A DNA stretch of 64,000 nt from Rhodospirillum sp047263945 (lineage in GTDB: Bacteria > Pseudomonadota > Alphaproteobacteria > Rhodospirillales > Rhodospirillaceae), in NCBI RefSeq assembly GCF_047263945.1, contig NZ_JBLAVB010000001.1:1001259-1065258 (forward strand), in the 5' to 3' direction. Of this stretch, positions 25,981 to 34,672 are shown piece after piece. The first letter of the stretch is position 1, and every line of letters begins with the position of its first letter. The position numbers and the translations under genes are program-made. The notes beneath the pieces were generated by a model. That model did no database searches. It was not told where the DNA came from and saw nothing but the letters and a program-made list of their open reading frames with translations.

Positions 25981-26585
25981 CACATCCAGGCGTAATAGGT
26001 ATCTTGGCCGATCTTCGTATCAACGGCGATATCCTCTTGGGCGTGGATCAGAAAGCCCGCCCGGGTCAGGAGTTGATTCCACATGCGCTTGCCAAACACG
26101 CTGAAGTGGTTTGGGTTTTTCTCATGGCCGATGGCCGTGTCCGGGGCCGGAACCTCCATGTAGAACAGGCCGCCAGAGCGCAGCACCCGGGCAGATTCCA
26201 CCAGGGTGACAAAGGGGGCAATGGTATGTTCGATGGCATGGCGGCACCACACCAGATCAAAGGTCTCGTCCCCGAAATCCAGGAAGGTGATGTCGCTTTC
26301 CACCACGCTATATCCCTTTGATCGACAGACCTCCACATCACTACCCAGGGTCACGCCAACCGGTTCCATTCCCAGGTCCGCAAAATGACCAAGAGCCGTT
26401 CCATCGCCGCATCCCACGTCCAGAACCCGCCGTCCCCCATCGGGACCGAGTATGCCGACGAGCTGCCGCGCCATATTCGCCATATGCTGAATGGTTCCCT
26501 GGGTTGTGATCTCTGGATAGACGGATTGAGCGGCTACCCCCATGACCCGCTCGAACCGCGCGAACCGACTTTCCGCGTCACCCAT
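25968..26585 (-). CDS. Class I SAM-dependent methyltransferase
   Basis: About 205 residues with a Rossmann methyltransferase fold: motif I RVLDVGCGDGTALGHF, an acidic strand end in VVESDITFLDF and FDLVWCRHAIEHT, with the typical LRSGGLFYMEVPAP strand. I prefer ATG 26585 (GAGGG 8 bases upstream); ATG 26600 and a longer frame to 26762 are alternatives. The fold resembles Methyltransf_11 enzymes acting on lipids or small molecules. Substrate is unknown and neighbours do not help. Confidence 0.75.
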   Translation of the reverse strand: MGDAESRFARFERVMGVAAQSVYPEITTQGTIQHMANMARQLVGILGPDGGRRVLDVGCGDGTALGHFADLGMEPVGVTLGSDVEVCRSKGYSVVESDITFLDFGDETFDLVWCRHAIEHTIAPFVTLVESARVLRSGGLFYMEVPAPDTAIGHEKNPNHFSVFGKRMWNQLLTRAGFLIHAQEDIAVDTKIGQDTYYAWMCYRI

Positions 26586-26758
26586 CACGCCATCCCTCAT
26601 AAAATACGGTCTTTTTCCTGCATTGGAGTCTACCCAAGGGAAGGCTCTCCGGCTATGGGGAAACACGCCCAGCCGTCCCGGATCGCGTCCCCCGCCCCAA
26701 GGGGCCGGTTCAGCCTTTCTCAGCAAAGAGGACCCGTCGGGCTTTGAGCCCCCATACG

Positions 26759-27529
26759 TCACCTCTTAGCCGCCTCCTCCCCTTGCTCGGCCTGGAACAT
26801 CTTGGATAGGGCCTCAAAGGTTCTGTCGATGTGCAGTTCCGACAGACGACAGGCTTCTTCAGCGTCCCGGTTCAGGGCTGCCTCTTTAATGGCTAAATGC
26901 TCGTTATGGACATCACGGTTCACCGCACGGCCAGCCAGGGCAATACGCCGGTAGCGTTCGGTCTGCTGGTACAAGATATCGATGAAATGGTTCAGCCATC
27001 GGGACTGGGCAGCGGCGATCAGCGCTGCGTGGAAAGCACGATTGCGCTCCTCCCATTCCCCGGACAGAGAGGCGCGGTCTTGGGACTTAAATTGCTCCTC
27101 CACCTTCGACAGCCGGTGGAAACTGGCGACCACTCCGGCTTCCCAGTCGTCATCACCGTTTTCGATGGATTCCCTCAGAGCCTCCAGCTCCAGAAGCTTG
27201 CGCACCCGGGTCCCATCCTCGAAGTCACTCAATGAGATGGGCGCCACACGGAAGCCCCTCTGGCCCTCCGCCGTGACCAAGGCTTCGCCGACCAAAAGGG
27301 TCAAGGCCTCGCGGAGGGTGCTCGCGCCGACCTTATAGGTGTCCTTTAACGCCTCTACCCGGAGACGTTCGCCGGGCGTCAAAGCGCCTCGCAGAATGTC
27401 CTGGCGCATCGCCTCATAGGCGAATTCCACCAAGGTGCGCGCTCCCCGCCTCGGATCTTCCGAGGCGGCCCCCGGCGCCGTTGTGACGGTTTCCCGCATC
27501 GACTGAGTCAGCCTCTGATATCGGTCCAA
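26759..27529 (-). CDS. GntR-family regulator, FCD subgroup; likely controls the phenol operon
   Basis: A 256-residue DNA-binding protein. The winged helix (about 35-100) has LTPGERLRVEALKDTYKVGA and STLREALTLLVGEALV. An all-helical FCD effector domain (about 110-245) has EERNRAFHAALIAAAQSRWL and ending His-containing HNEHLAIKEAAL. It is divergent from dmpK, a position used by GntR repressors of phenol genes such as AphS of Comamonas. No sigma-54 DmpR-type activator is present in the window. Start TTG 27529 is uncertain; ATG 27499 is an alternative. Regulation of dmp is inference from position. Confidence 0.83.
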   Translation of the reverse strand: MDRYQRLTQSMRETVTTAPGAASEDPRRGARTLVEFAYEAMRQDILRGALTPGERLRVEALKDTYKVGASTLREALTLLVGEALVTAEGQRGFRVAPISLSDFEDGTRVRKLLELEALRESIENGDDDWEAGVVASFHRLSKVEEQFKSQDRASLSGEWEERNRAFHAALIAAAQSRWLNHFIDILYQQTERYRRIALAGRAVNRDVHNEHLAIKEAALNRDAEEACRLSELHIDRTFEALSKMFQAEQGEEAAKR

Positions 27530-27655
27530 GTGGCGCCTTTTTGTTCACCCAAACCTTGGCCCATGCCCAAAAATAGCCTTTTACCATCCTTCGCCCCTGT
27601 TTGCCATGGAGAAGGATCGAGACATGACGTTTCCAAAAAGATCTGCAAAAAATAG

Positions 27656-27669
27656 AAATCTCGAGATTT
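27656..27669. promoter_or_regulatory. Candidate operator and -35 element upstream of the dmp operon
   Basis: AAATCTCGAGATTT is a perfect 14-bp palindrome. TTGACA, a consensus -35 hexamer, begins 4 bases later at 27673. The site lies in the divergent gntR-dmpK gap, so a regulator bound there could block polymerase. The -10 element is weak or not clear. Confidence 0.45.
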
Positions 27670-27777
27670 TGTTTGACAGCGGAGCACCTGGGGTGATTTC
27701 GTTAGGTCCAGGCGATATCCGATTCCTCCCGGGCAATCTGGCGGTGAGGGAGGTGGATCAACCCAAGGGAGGATCCC

Positions 27778-28083
27778 ATGACGGTGGCAGCAGGCAATTC
27801 TCCGGAACCAGCGGCGAATGGCGAGGCCAGTGGATCTGTCCCCGGTCCGCATTCGCCTCTGGTTCGGATCCTCGGAACCCGGTTGGGACGCTTCATCGAG
27901 TTTGAATTTTCCGTCGATCGAGATCTGTCGGTGGAACTCGTCTTGCCCGTTGTGGCCTTCGAGGAATTTCGCGTCGCCCAGGGGGCGAAGCTGATCGTCG
28001 AGGATGGGGAGGCGGCCCGTCTTCTGGGCCGTCCTGGTCTCTATAAATCTCCGTCGGACTGGGAGGATAGCAACCGGTCGTGA
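27778..28083 (+). CDS. dmpK: Phenol hydroxylase assembly subunit DmpK
   Basis: A 101-residue accessory subunit (P0) of multicomponent phenol hydroxylase, which helps iron loading of the oxygenase. Family features are RILGTRLGRFIEFEFSVD, VELVLPVVAFEEF and a C-terminal LYKSPSDWE. GGGAGG precedes the ATG. It opens a long plus-strand operon with the canonical dmp order. In known systems the protein is dispensable for catalysis in vitro but needed for growth on phenol. Confidence 0.88.
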   Translation: MTVAAGNSPEPAANGEASGSVPGPHSPLVRILGTRLGRFIEFEFSVDRDLSVELVLPVVAFEEFRVAQGAKLIVEDGEAARLLGRPGLYKSPSDWEDSNRS

Positions 28084-28225
28084 CCTTCGGGGTCTTATTC
28101 CAAGGCGTTTAGGAACCGCCTTCGGGCGCTGTTTCACTAAAGCTCACCGCCGGAGAAATTGGCGGGAAGCCACCTGAAAGAAGAGGTCGGAACAATGCGA
28201 CCCAACATTGACAGGGAGATCAAAC

Positions 28226-29218
28226 GTGACCGTTGAATTGAGGACCATGTCGCTGGAACCAAGGCGACACACCTTCGGACATATCGCCCGACGCAAGGGG
28301 GCCGACGTTCCGGCTTCACGCTACGAGGAAGGGACCCTGGACCTCCAGGCCACCGACAATTTCCATTACAAGCCCCTCTGGGAGCCCGAATATTGGGTCT
28401 ATGACACCCGCAAGACGGCGGTGGTCATGGCGGATTGGTACGACCTCAAGGATCCCCGCCAGTACTACTATGCGACCTATAATATCGCCCGTGCCAATAT
28501 GCAGCAGGCGGTGGAACGGACCTTCTCCTTCGTCGAGAAGCGGGCGATGCTGGATGGTCTGGATGCCGATTGGCGGGAAAAGGTCATCGATACGCTGCTG
28601 CCCATGCGCCATGTGGCCTGGGGCGCCAACATGAACATGACCAACATCTGCGACCGGGGCTATGGCACGGCAGTGACCGCGCCCTGCCAGTTCTCGGCGA
28701 TGGACCACCTGGGTATGGCCCAAATCATCAGCCGGATCGGCTTGGCCCTGGATGGCAATTCCGGCGAAACCCTGGACGCCGCCAAGGCTGCCTGGATGGA
28801 CTCCCCCCATTGGCAGGATATGCGCCGTCTGGTCGAGGACTCCCTGGTGCTGAAAGACTGGTTCGAACAGTACGTGGCCCAGGCCTTGGTGATCGATGGG
28901 GTCACTCATGCCTTTGCCTATGACGTCATGGATTCCGCTGGGCAGTCGAAGGGAGGGGCGCCAATCTCGATGATGACCGAGTTCATGGTCGAATGGCGAG
29001 CCGAGCAGAACCGTTGGGTGGATGCGGTCATCAAGACCGCTGCGGCGGAAAGCGATGCCAACCGGACCCTGATCTCCGGCTGGGCCAAAAACTGGTTGTC
29101 CCGGGCCATTGAGGCGGTCAAGCCGCTCTGCACGCATGTGGTGGGTGATTCCTCTGCCGCTTCTTCCATCGAAGCCGAGCTCTCCGCCCGCTTCGCCAAA
29201 CTTGGGCTGGCCTTCTAG
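28226..29218 (+). CDS. dmpL: Phenol hydroxylase oxygenase beta subunit DmpL
   Basis: A 330-residue subunit (P1) structurally related to the di-iron alpha subunit but without its iron ligands. LDLQATDNFHYKPLWEPEYW and ADWYDLKDPRQYYYATYNI are family signatures, with helical core MRHVAWGANMNMTNICDRGY. Start is GTG 28226 with AGGGAG 7 bases upstream, in preference to TTG 28208. With DmpN and DmpO it forms the heterohexameric hydroxylase. Confidence 0.92.
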   Translation: MTVELRTMSLEPRRHTFGHIARRKGADVPASRYEEGTLDLQATDNFHYKPLWEPEYWVYDTRKTAVVMADWYDLKDPRQYYYATYNIARANMQQAVERTFSFVEKRAMLDGLDADWREKVIDTLLPMRHVAWGANMNMTNICDRGYGTAVTAPCQFSAMDHLGMAQIISRIGLALDGNSGETLDAAKAAWMDSPHWQDMRRLVEDSLVLKDWFEQYVAQALVIDGVTHAFAYDVMDSAGQSKGGAPISMMTEFMVEWRAEQNRWVDAVIKTAAAESDANRTLISGWAKNWLSRAIEAVKPLCTHVVGDSSAASSIEAELSARFAKLGLAF

Positions 29219-29242
29219 GGCAGCGATAAGGAGAGACGACCC

Positions 29243-29518
29243 ATGGTTCAGATCGCTTCGATTACCTTTCAGAACACCGATGAGGCCCGCCCCATTATTG
29301 ACGCCGTGAAGGCGGACAATCCGGGCATTCGCGTTATGGACATGCCCGGTGCGGTGAAGCTCGACCGGGACGACAGCATCGTCATCCGCAGGGCCTCCGT
29401 CGAGGAGCGGATCGGGCGGGACTGGGATCCCCAGGAGTTGCACTTGGTGCTGGTCTCCATGGCCGGCAATGTCGACGAAGACGACGATACCTTCACCCTA
29501 TCCTGGTCCCACGCTTAA
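29243..29518 (+). CDS. dmpM: Phenol hydroxylase coupling protein DmpM
   Basis: A 91-residue cofactor-free effector (P2) that docks on the oxygenase and couples electron transfer to oxygen activation, like MmoB. It has the family start SITFQNTDEARPIIDAV and the conserved IVIRRASVEERIGRDW. Length is normal. Spacing from dmpL is 24 bases with GGAGA before the ATG. Confidence 0.92.
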   Translation: MVQIASITFQNTDEARPIIDAVKADNPGIRVMDMPGAVKLDRDDSIVIRRASVEERIGRDWDPQELHLVLVSMAGNVDEDDDTFTLSWSHA

Positions 29519-29575
29519 TCGCCTGTCGAGACACCAGGACAACAAGTAAAAAAGAATGCACAGGGAAATCACGAA

Positions 29576-31090
29576 ATGGCAGCCAAGAAACTGGGGTTGA
29601 AGCAACGCTATGCGCTTATGACCCGCGGCCTGGATTGGGAAACCACCTATCAGCCGATGGACGAGGTTTTCCCCTACGACAAGTTCGAGGGCATCAAGAT
29701 CACCGACTGGTCCAAGTGGGAGGACCCCTTCCGCCTGACCATGGACAATTACTGGAAGTTTCAGGCGGAGAAGGAGCGCAAGCTTTATGCCGTTCTGGAC
29801 AGCTTCGCCCAGAACAACGGGCAAATGGGTGTCTCCGACGCCAAATACATCAACGCGATCAAGCTGTTTCTGACCGGCGTCAGTCCCCTGGAATACCAGG
29901 CTCACCGAGGCTTCGCCCATGCAGGTCGGCACCTGCGCGGGGTTGGCCCCCGGGTCGCGGCGCAGATGCAGTCCCTGGACGAACTGCGTCATGTGCAGAC
30001 CCAGATCCACACCATCAGCCAGTACAACAAATACTTCGACGGGTTTGCCGAATTCCGGCACATGCATGACCGGGTCTGGTACCTGTCCGTGCCCAAGTCG
30101 TTCTTTGACGATGCCCGCTCGGCCGGTCCCTTCGAGTATATGGTCGCCATCGGCTTCGCCTTCGAATACGTGCTGACCAATCTGTTGTTCGTGCCCTTCA
30201 TGTCCGGCGCCGCTTACAACGGAGATATGGCCACTGTGACCTTCGGCTTTTCGGCCCAGTCCGATGAAAGCCGCCACATGACACTCGGCATTGAGGTCAT
30301 CAAGTTTCTACTGGAACAACATCCCGACAACCTGCCCATCGTTCAGAAATGGGTGGATAAATGGTTCTGGCGTGGTCACCGCGTCCTTGGCCTGGTGGCC
30401 ATGATGATGGATTACATGCTGCCCAAGAAGGTGATGTCCTGGAAGGAAGCCTGGGAAATCTATTTCACCGAAGCCGGTGGCGCCCTGTTCCAGGACCTGG
30501 AACGCTACGGTCTGCGGGTTCCCAAATACGCCGATGTCGCCACCGCCGAAGCAGAGCATATCTCCCACCAGAACTGGTCGATCTTCTACCAGTACACCCA
30601 TGCTGCGGGCTTCCACACCTGGCTGCCCAGCGACGAGGAAATGGATTGGCTGTCGGAGAAGTATCCCAACACCTTCGATCAGTACTACCGGCCGCGCTAC
30701 GAGATGTGGCGGGAGATGGAGAAAGACGGAAAGCGCTTCTACAACAATGGGCTGCCGCAACTTTGCACCACCTGTCAAATTCCCATGGGCTATACCGAGC
30801 CCGGGGATCCGACGACCATCGCGTTCCGTTCGTCGGAGTACAAGGGCGACCGGTACCACTTCTGCTCCGACGGCTGTAAGGACATCTTCGACCACGAGCC
30901 CGAGAAGTTCTCGCAGTCCTGGCTGCCGGTGCACCAAATTTTCCAGGGCAATTGCGGCGGGGCCACCGTCCCGGACGTTCTGGCCTGGTACAACATGAAC
31001 ATTGGCGCCGACAACATGGACCAGGCCGGATCTCCGGACCAAAAGGTCTGGGACGCCTGGAAAGCCAAGCAAGAGAAGGTCGCGGGATAG
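29576..31090 (+). CDS. dmpN: Phenol hydroxylase oxygenase alpha subunit DmpN
   Basis: A 504-residue catalytic subunit (P3) that hydroxylates phenol to catechol at a carboxylate-bridged di-iron centre. The two ExxH groups are in SLDELRHVQTQIH and QSDESRHMTLGIE, each preceded by the other required Glu (for example SPLEYQAHRG). A C-terminal YHS-type region has CTTCQIPMGYTEPGDP and the paired cysteine SDGCKDIF. Sequence and length are fully typical, so activity is expected. Confidence 0.95.
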   Translation: MAAKKLGLKQRYALMTRGLDWETTYQPMDEVFPYDKFEGIKITDWSKWEDPFRLTMDNYWKFQAEKERKLYAVLDSFAQNNGQMGVSDAKYINAIKLFLTGVSPLEYQAHRGFAHAGRHLRGVGPRVAAQMQSLDELRHVQTQIHTISQYNKYFDGFAEFRHMHDRVWYLSVPKSFFDDARSAGPFEYMVAIGFAFEYVLTNLLFVPFMSGAAYNGDMATVTFGFSAQSDESRHMTLGIEVIKFLLEQHPDNLPIVQKWVDKWFWRGHRVLGLVAMMMDYMLPKKVMSWKEAWEIYFTEAGGALFQDLERYGLRVPKYADVATAEAEHISHQNWSIFYQYTHAAGFHTWLPSDEEMDWLSEKYPNTFDQYYRPRYEMWREMEKDGKRFYNNGLPQLCTTCQIPMGYTEPGDPTTIAFRSSEYKGDRYHFCSDGCKDIFDHEPEKFSQSWLPVHQIFQGNCGGATVPDVLAWYNMNIGADNMDQAGSPDQKVWDAWKAKQEKVAG

Positions 31091-31182
31091 GCCGCACACG
31101 ACGGGGGGCACGCCAAACCTTCGGCCCCCCGTCGTGCGCTGATCTCTCCAAAAAATGCGATCCGTCACAGGGAGATACTACT

Positions 31183-31554
31183 ATGGGTGTCGTCAGTCTC
31201 ACGCCTGACTACGAACAGCATATCGAGATCCGGGACCGCCTGGAGGCCTTCCACGGCAATCAGATTGTCTACCTTCATTGGGAAGAGCATCTGTCCTTTT
31301 GTTCGGCCATCTGCTTTCCGTTGCCGCCGGACATGCCCTTCGGGACCATGGTCGAGACCGTCCTGAAACCCCAATACGCTGCCCATCCCGACTTCGACAA
31401 GATCGATTGGGCTGCGGTGAAATGGACCGTCGATAACGCCGAAGTCACTCCGGATATGGTGGCATCCCTGACCGACAACGGGGTGGGCCACAAGTCCCTG
31501 ATCCGTTTCTGGACCCCGGGGCTGCATGGCTACAAATCCGTCGGAACCTGCTAA
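31183..31554 (+). CDS. dmpO: Phenol hydroxylase gamma subunit DmpO
   Basis: A 123-residue small subunit (P4) of the oxygenase hexamer. Recognisable segments are YLHWEEHLSFCSAICFPL, PQYAAHPDFDKIDW and the C-terminal GVGHKSLIRFWTPGLHGY. Start ATG 31183 has CAGGGAG 10 bases upstream; the longer frame from 30952 overlaps dmpN and is not real. Confidence 0.92.
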   Translation: MGVVSLTPDYEQHIEIRDRLEAFHGNQIVYLHWEEHLSFCSAICFPLPPDMPFGTMVETVLKPQYAAHPDFDKIDWAAVKWTVDNAEVTPDMVASLTDNGVGHKSLIRFWTPGLHGYKSVGTC

Positions 31555-31613
31555 CGCGCTTTGGAAACAGGACGGAGTTCGATCCGTCCTGGAAAGCGCT
31601 TGGGAGGGCGCAA

Positions 31614-32717
31614 ATGACCCATATGCTGACCATAGAACCCACCGGGGACGAAATCGAGGTCGAGGAAGGCCAGACAATCCTCGACGCGGCTTTGCGCGCC
31701 GGTGTCTGGCTGCCCCACGCCTGTGGCCATGGCCTGTGCGGAACCTGCAAGGTTGAGGTACTCGACGGCGAGGTGAGCCACGGCGCGGCCTCGGACTTCG
31801 CGCTAATGGATTTCGAGCGGCAGGAGGGCAAGACCCTCTGCTGCACCGCGACCCTGGACTCTGACGTCACCATCGAAGCGGAAATCGACGAGGAGCCCGA
31901 CGCGCGCGTGATTCCCGTTCGGGATTTTACCGCCACCATCGCACGCTTGGACGACCTGACCCATGACGTGAAGGGGGTGGTCTTGGCCCTGGACAACCCC
32001 ATCGATTTCCAGGCGGGGCAGTACATTAACCTGACGATTCCCGGGGTGAAGGGCGCGCGGGCCTTCTCTATCGCCAACCCACCCGGCGCCAACCCACCCG
32101 GCGCCAACCCACCCAGCGCCAACCCACCCAGCGCCAACACCGTGGTGGAGCTCCATGTGCGTCTGGTGCCTGGCGGCGCCGCGACACCGGTGATTCATTC
32201 GGATTTAAAGGTAGGAGATCGCCTGACTTTCTCGGGTCCCTATGGGCGCTTCTTTGTCCGCAAATCCCAACCCGGCCCCCTGCTGTTCATGGCCGGAGGC
32301 ACGGGCCTGTCCAGCCCCCGGTCCATGATCCTGGAGCTCTTGGCCGAGGGCTGTACAGAGGCGATCACCCTGATCCATGGGGTGCGGACTCAAGCTGACC
32401 TCTATGGCCAAGAGGAAATGGAGGCTCTGGCTGCGGCCCATGGGAGTTTCACCTATGTGCCCGCCCTGTCCGACGAACCGGCCGACAGCGGATGGCAGGG
32501 TGCCCGGGGCTTTGTCCATGACGTGGCCCAATCCCTGACCGGAGGCCTGTTCGCGGGACACAAGGCCTATCTTTGCGGTCCACCGCCGATGGTCGAGGCT
32601 TGCATCCGGACCCTGATGAAGGGCCGCCTGTTTGAACAGGACATCTTCACCGAGAAGTTCCTGACGGCCAAGGACGCCGAGGAAAAACCCCGCAGCCCCG
32701 TTTTCCGGAGGCTGTGA
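31614..32717 (+). CDS. dmpP: Phenol hydroxylase reductase DmpP with an internal pentapeptide repeat
   Basis: A 367-residue NADH reductase (P5). The N-terminal plant-type ferredoxin domain has CGHGLCGTC and the fourth Cys in KTLCCTATL. The FAD domain has the RAFSIANPP flavin motif and GDRLTFSGPYGRFF; the NAD domain has MAGGTGLSSPRSMI. Directly after the flavin motif, four 15-bp units (32073-32132) encode ANPPG twice and ANPPS twice, where relatives have a single unit. The insertion is in frame and sits next to the isoalloxazine-binding strand, so it may alter activity or be a neutral loop. Confidence 0.93.
   Translation: MTHMLTIEPTGDEIEVEEGQTILDAALRAGVWLPHACGHGLCGTCKVEVLDGEVSHGAASDFALMDFERQEGKTLCCTATLDSDVTIEAEIDEEPDARVIPVRDFTATIARLDDLTHDVKGVVLALDNPIDFQAGQYINLTIPGVKGARAFSIANPPGANPPGANPPSANPPSANTVVELHVRLVPGGAATPVIHSDLKVGDRLTFSGPYGRFFVRKSQPGPLLFMAGGTGLSSPRSMILELLAEGCTEAITLIHGVRTQADLYGQEEMEALAAAHGSFTYVPALSDEPADSGWQGARGFVHDVAQSLTGGLFAGHKAYLCGPPPMVEACIRTLMKGRLFEQDIFTEKFLTAKDAEEKPRSPVFRRL
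32073..32132 (+). repeat. In-frame 15-bp tandem repeat inside dmpP
   Basis: Four units of GCCAACCCACCCRGC, the first two with G and the last two with A at the variable base. Followed by a fifth partial unit GCCAAC. Slippage at this site would keep the frame, so copy number may vary between strains. Confidence 0.85.
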
Positions 32718-32718
32718 C

Positions 32719-33150
32719 ATGGAAAGGACCAATCAACCCTGCGCATCCGCGCCCACCAGTCTGCTGGCCGCCATCCGTCAGGGGGCCGGTCTCCGCCATA
32801 GGGTGCGCGTTCTGGGAGGAGGCGATTTCCTCTGCGGAGACAGGGAACGTCTGCTCATCGCCATGGAACGGACCGGTGCCGGTGGAGTCCTGGTGGGCTG
32901 CCGCCGGGGGGGCTGTGGTGTCTGCCGGATCCGGGTGCTCGAAGGCACCTATGAGACGGAAGCCATGAGCGGCGAACACGTGCCAGAAGAAGAGCGGGCC
33001 GAGGGATACGCCCTCGCCTGCTGCGTCCGGCCCACCAGTGATCTCGTGGTGGCGCCCGCTTTCAAGAAACCGCCCCGTCGGGCACGACGGGTGAATAGGG
33101 GGGAGACGTCTCTCCAAACGAACGAAGTGAACATCGAAGTCACACAATGA
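32719..33150 (+). CDS. dmpQ: Chloroplast-type ferredoxin DmpQ
   Basis: A 143-residue 2Fe-2S ferredoxin. Cluster ligands are CRRGGCGVCRIRV plus the later Cys in ALACCVRP. DmpQ/XylT ferredoxins re-reduce the active-site iron of catechol 2,3-dioxygenase after oxidative inactivation, which fits its place directly before dmpB. It is longer than most relatives (about 110 residues), with an extra polar N-terminus and a C-terminal tail from about residue 120. It starts one base after the dmpP stop. Confidence 0.9.
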   Translation: MERTNQPCASAPTSLLAAIRQGAGLRHRVRVLGGGDFLCGDRERLLIAMERTGAGGVLVGCRRGGCGVCRIRVLEGTYETEAMSGEHVPEEERAEGYALACCVRPTSDLVVAPAFKKPPRRARRVNRGETSLQTNEVNIEVTQ

Positions 33151-33184
33151 CCGCAGGAAGCGGTCGACAAGGAGGAAATAAAGA

Positions 33185-34117
33185 ATGGCTGTTACTGGAG
33201 TTTTGCGTCCTGGCTACATTCAGCTCCGCGTGCTCGACATGGGCAAGGCTCTGACCCACTACGTGGATCACCTGGGCCTGAGCAAGGTCAGCGAGGAAGC
33301 AGACGGGCGTGTCTATTTGAAGGCCTGGGACGAGTTCGATCGCCACAGTGTCATCCTGAAGGAGGCCGCGAGCCCGGGCTTCGACGTCATGGGATTCAAA
33401 GTGGCCAGCGACGCTGATCTGGATGCCTTCGCCAAGCGCCTGACCGACGATGGCCTGACTGTGGATGAGGTTGCTGCAGGCGAGCAGCCCGGTCTGGGAC
33501 GCCGCATTGGCTTCATGCTTCCCTCGGGCCATCGCATCGAGCTGTTCGCCGAAATCGAGATGGCCGCAGAACATCCTCCGGTGGTCAACCCTGACGTCTA
33601 TCCCAATGGGAAGATGCCCCATGGCATGAAGGCCATCCGCTTCGACCACGCCCTGCTGTATGGGCCTAACGTGGATGAGGTGAACAGGATCTTCACCGAA
33701 TGCCTGGATTTCCGTCTGGCCGAATATGTGGAGTTGGATGACCAGGGCCATAAAATGGCCGTCTGGCTGACCTGTTCCATGAAAGCCCACGACATCGCCT
33801 TCGTGCTGCACGAGGAGCCAGGCAAGTTCCACCATGCGGCCTTCTTCCTGGAAAACTGGAACGACATCGGCAACGCCGCAGACATCATCACCTGCAACGA
33901 TATCTCGCTGGATATCGGCCCCACCCGCCACGGCATCACCCGCGGTCAGACCATCTATTTCTTCGACCCGTCGGGCAACCGCAACGAAGTCTTCGCCGGG
34001 GGCTACACCTACTACCCCGACAACCCAACGCGGAAATGGTCCCTGGACCAGATCGGCAAGGGCATTTTCTACTACGACCGCAAGCTGAACGACGCCTTCT
34101 TGTCCGTTCTGACCTGA
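33185..34117 (+). CDS. dmpB: Catechol 2,3-dioxygenase
   Basis: A 310-residue extradiol dioxygenase that cleaves catechol to 2-hydroxymuconic semialdehyde. The Fe(II) ligands are visible: His in AIRFDHALLYGPN, His in KFHHAAFFLENW and Glu in GNRNEVFAGG. The two-domain vicinal-oxygen-chelate layout and length are those of XylE/DmpB type I.2.A enzymes. GGAGG precedes the ATG. Confidence 0.95.
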   Translation: MAVTGVLRPGYIQLRVLDMGKALTHYVDHLGLSKVSEEADGRVYLKAWDEFDRHSVILKEAASPGFDVMGFKVASDADLDAFAKRLTDDGLTVDEVAAGEQPGLGRRIGFMLPSGHRIELFAEIEMAAEHPPVVNPDVYPNGKMPHGMKAIRFDHALLYGPNVDEVNRIFTECLDFRLAEYVELDDQGHKMAVWLTCSMKAHDIAFVLHEEPGKFHHAAFFLENWNDIGNAADIITCNDISLDIGPTRHGITRGQTIYFFDPSGNRNEVFAGGYTYYPDNPTRKWSLDQIGKGIFYYDRKLNDAFLSVLT

Positions 34118-34151
34118 CCACATTCCCCTTTTGACCCAGGGAGTCCCAACA

Positions 34152-34583
34152 ATGGATTTTCAACTGACTGCGCGTCAGGACACCATCACCGATGAGGCCG
34201 CGTTGAAAGCCGTACAGGCGGCAGTGGCCAAAGGGCGGGAGTTGGGCTGCGCCATGGTGACCGCCGTCGTGGATCCGGGGGGGAATTTGGTCGCCTGTGT
34301 CCGGCCGACGGGGGCCTTTGTGGCTTCCGTTGGCATCGCCCGGGACAAAGCCTGGACGGCGGCCACCTTTGGGCTATCCACGGACGATTTGCACAATGCC
34401 GTGGTCGAACCCCCGCATTTGCACGATGGCATCGCCTCCCGAGACGGCGTTGTCCTGTTTGGCGGCGGGCTTCCCCTGCGCCACGAGGGCCGCATCGTCG
34501 GAGGCATCGGGTGTTCCGGCGGCTCCGAGGACCAGGACCGCGCCTGTGCCGAGGCGGGCATGGCGGCCCTGGGGCTTTCGTAA
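34152..34583 (+). CDS. GlcG/HbpS-family protein in the meta-cleavage operon
   Basis: A 143-residue DUF336 protein (GlcG/HbpS fold) with AMVTAVVDPGGNLVACVRP, ASVGIARDKAWTAATFG and a glycine-rich VLFGGGLPLRHEGRIVGGIG. Relatives bind heme or organic acids and often sit in aromatic-degradation operons without an assigned step. Start ATG 34152 has AGGGAG 8 bases upstream. It occupies the position between dmpB and dmpC; a role in protecting or tuning the dioxygenase is only a guess. Confidence 0.85.
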   Translation: MDFQLTARQDTITDEAALKAVQAAVAKGRELGCAMVTAVVDPGGNLVACVRPTGAFVASVGIARDKAWTAATFGLSTDDLHNAVVEPPHLHDGIASRDGVVLFGGGLPLRHEGRIVGGIGCSGGSEDQDRACAEAGMAALGLS

Positions 34584-34672
34584 GCCGATCAGGACCGGAG
34601 CTTTCTTTAACCGCGACCGAGCCGCCCCAACGCAGGGCGGTCGACCAAAGATGTATCTGAGGAGCATGATAT

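Noticed and set aside
27540..27777. Sigma-54 promoter for the dmp operon
   Set aside because: No convincing GG-N10-GC element was seen, and no DmpR-type activator is encoded; a GntR regulator is present instead.
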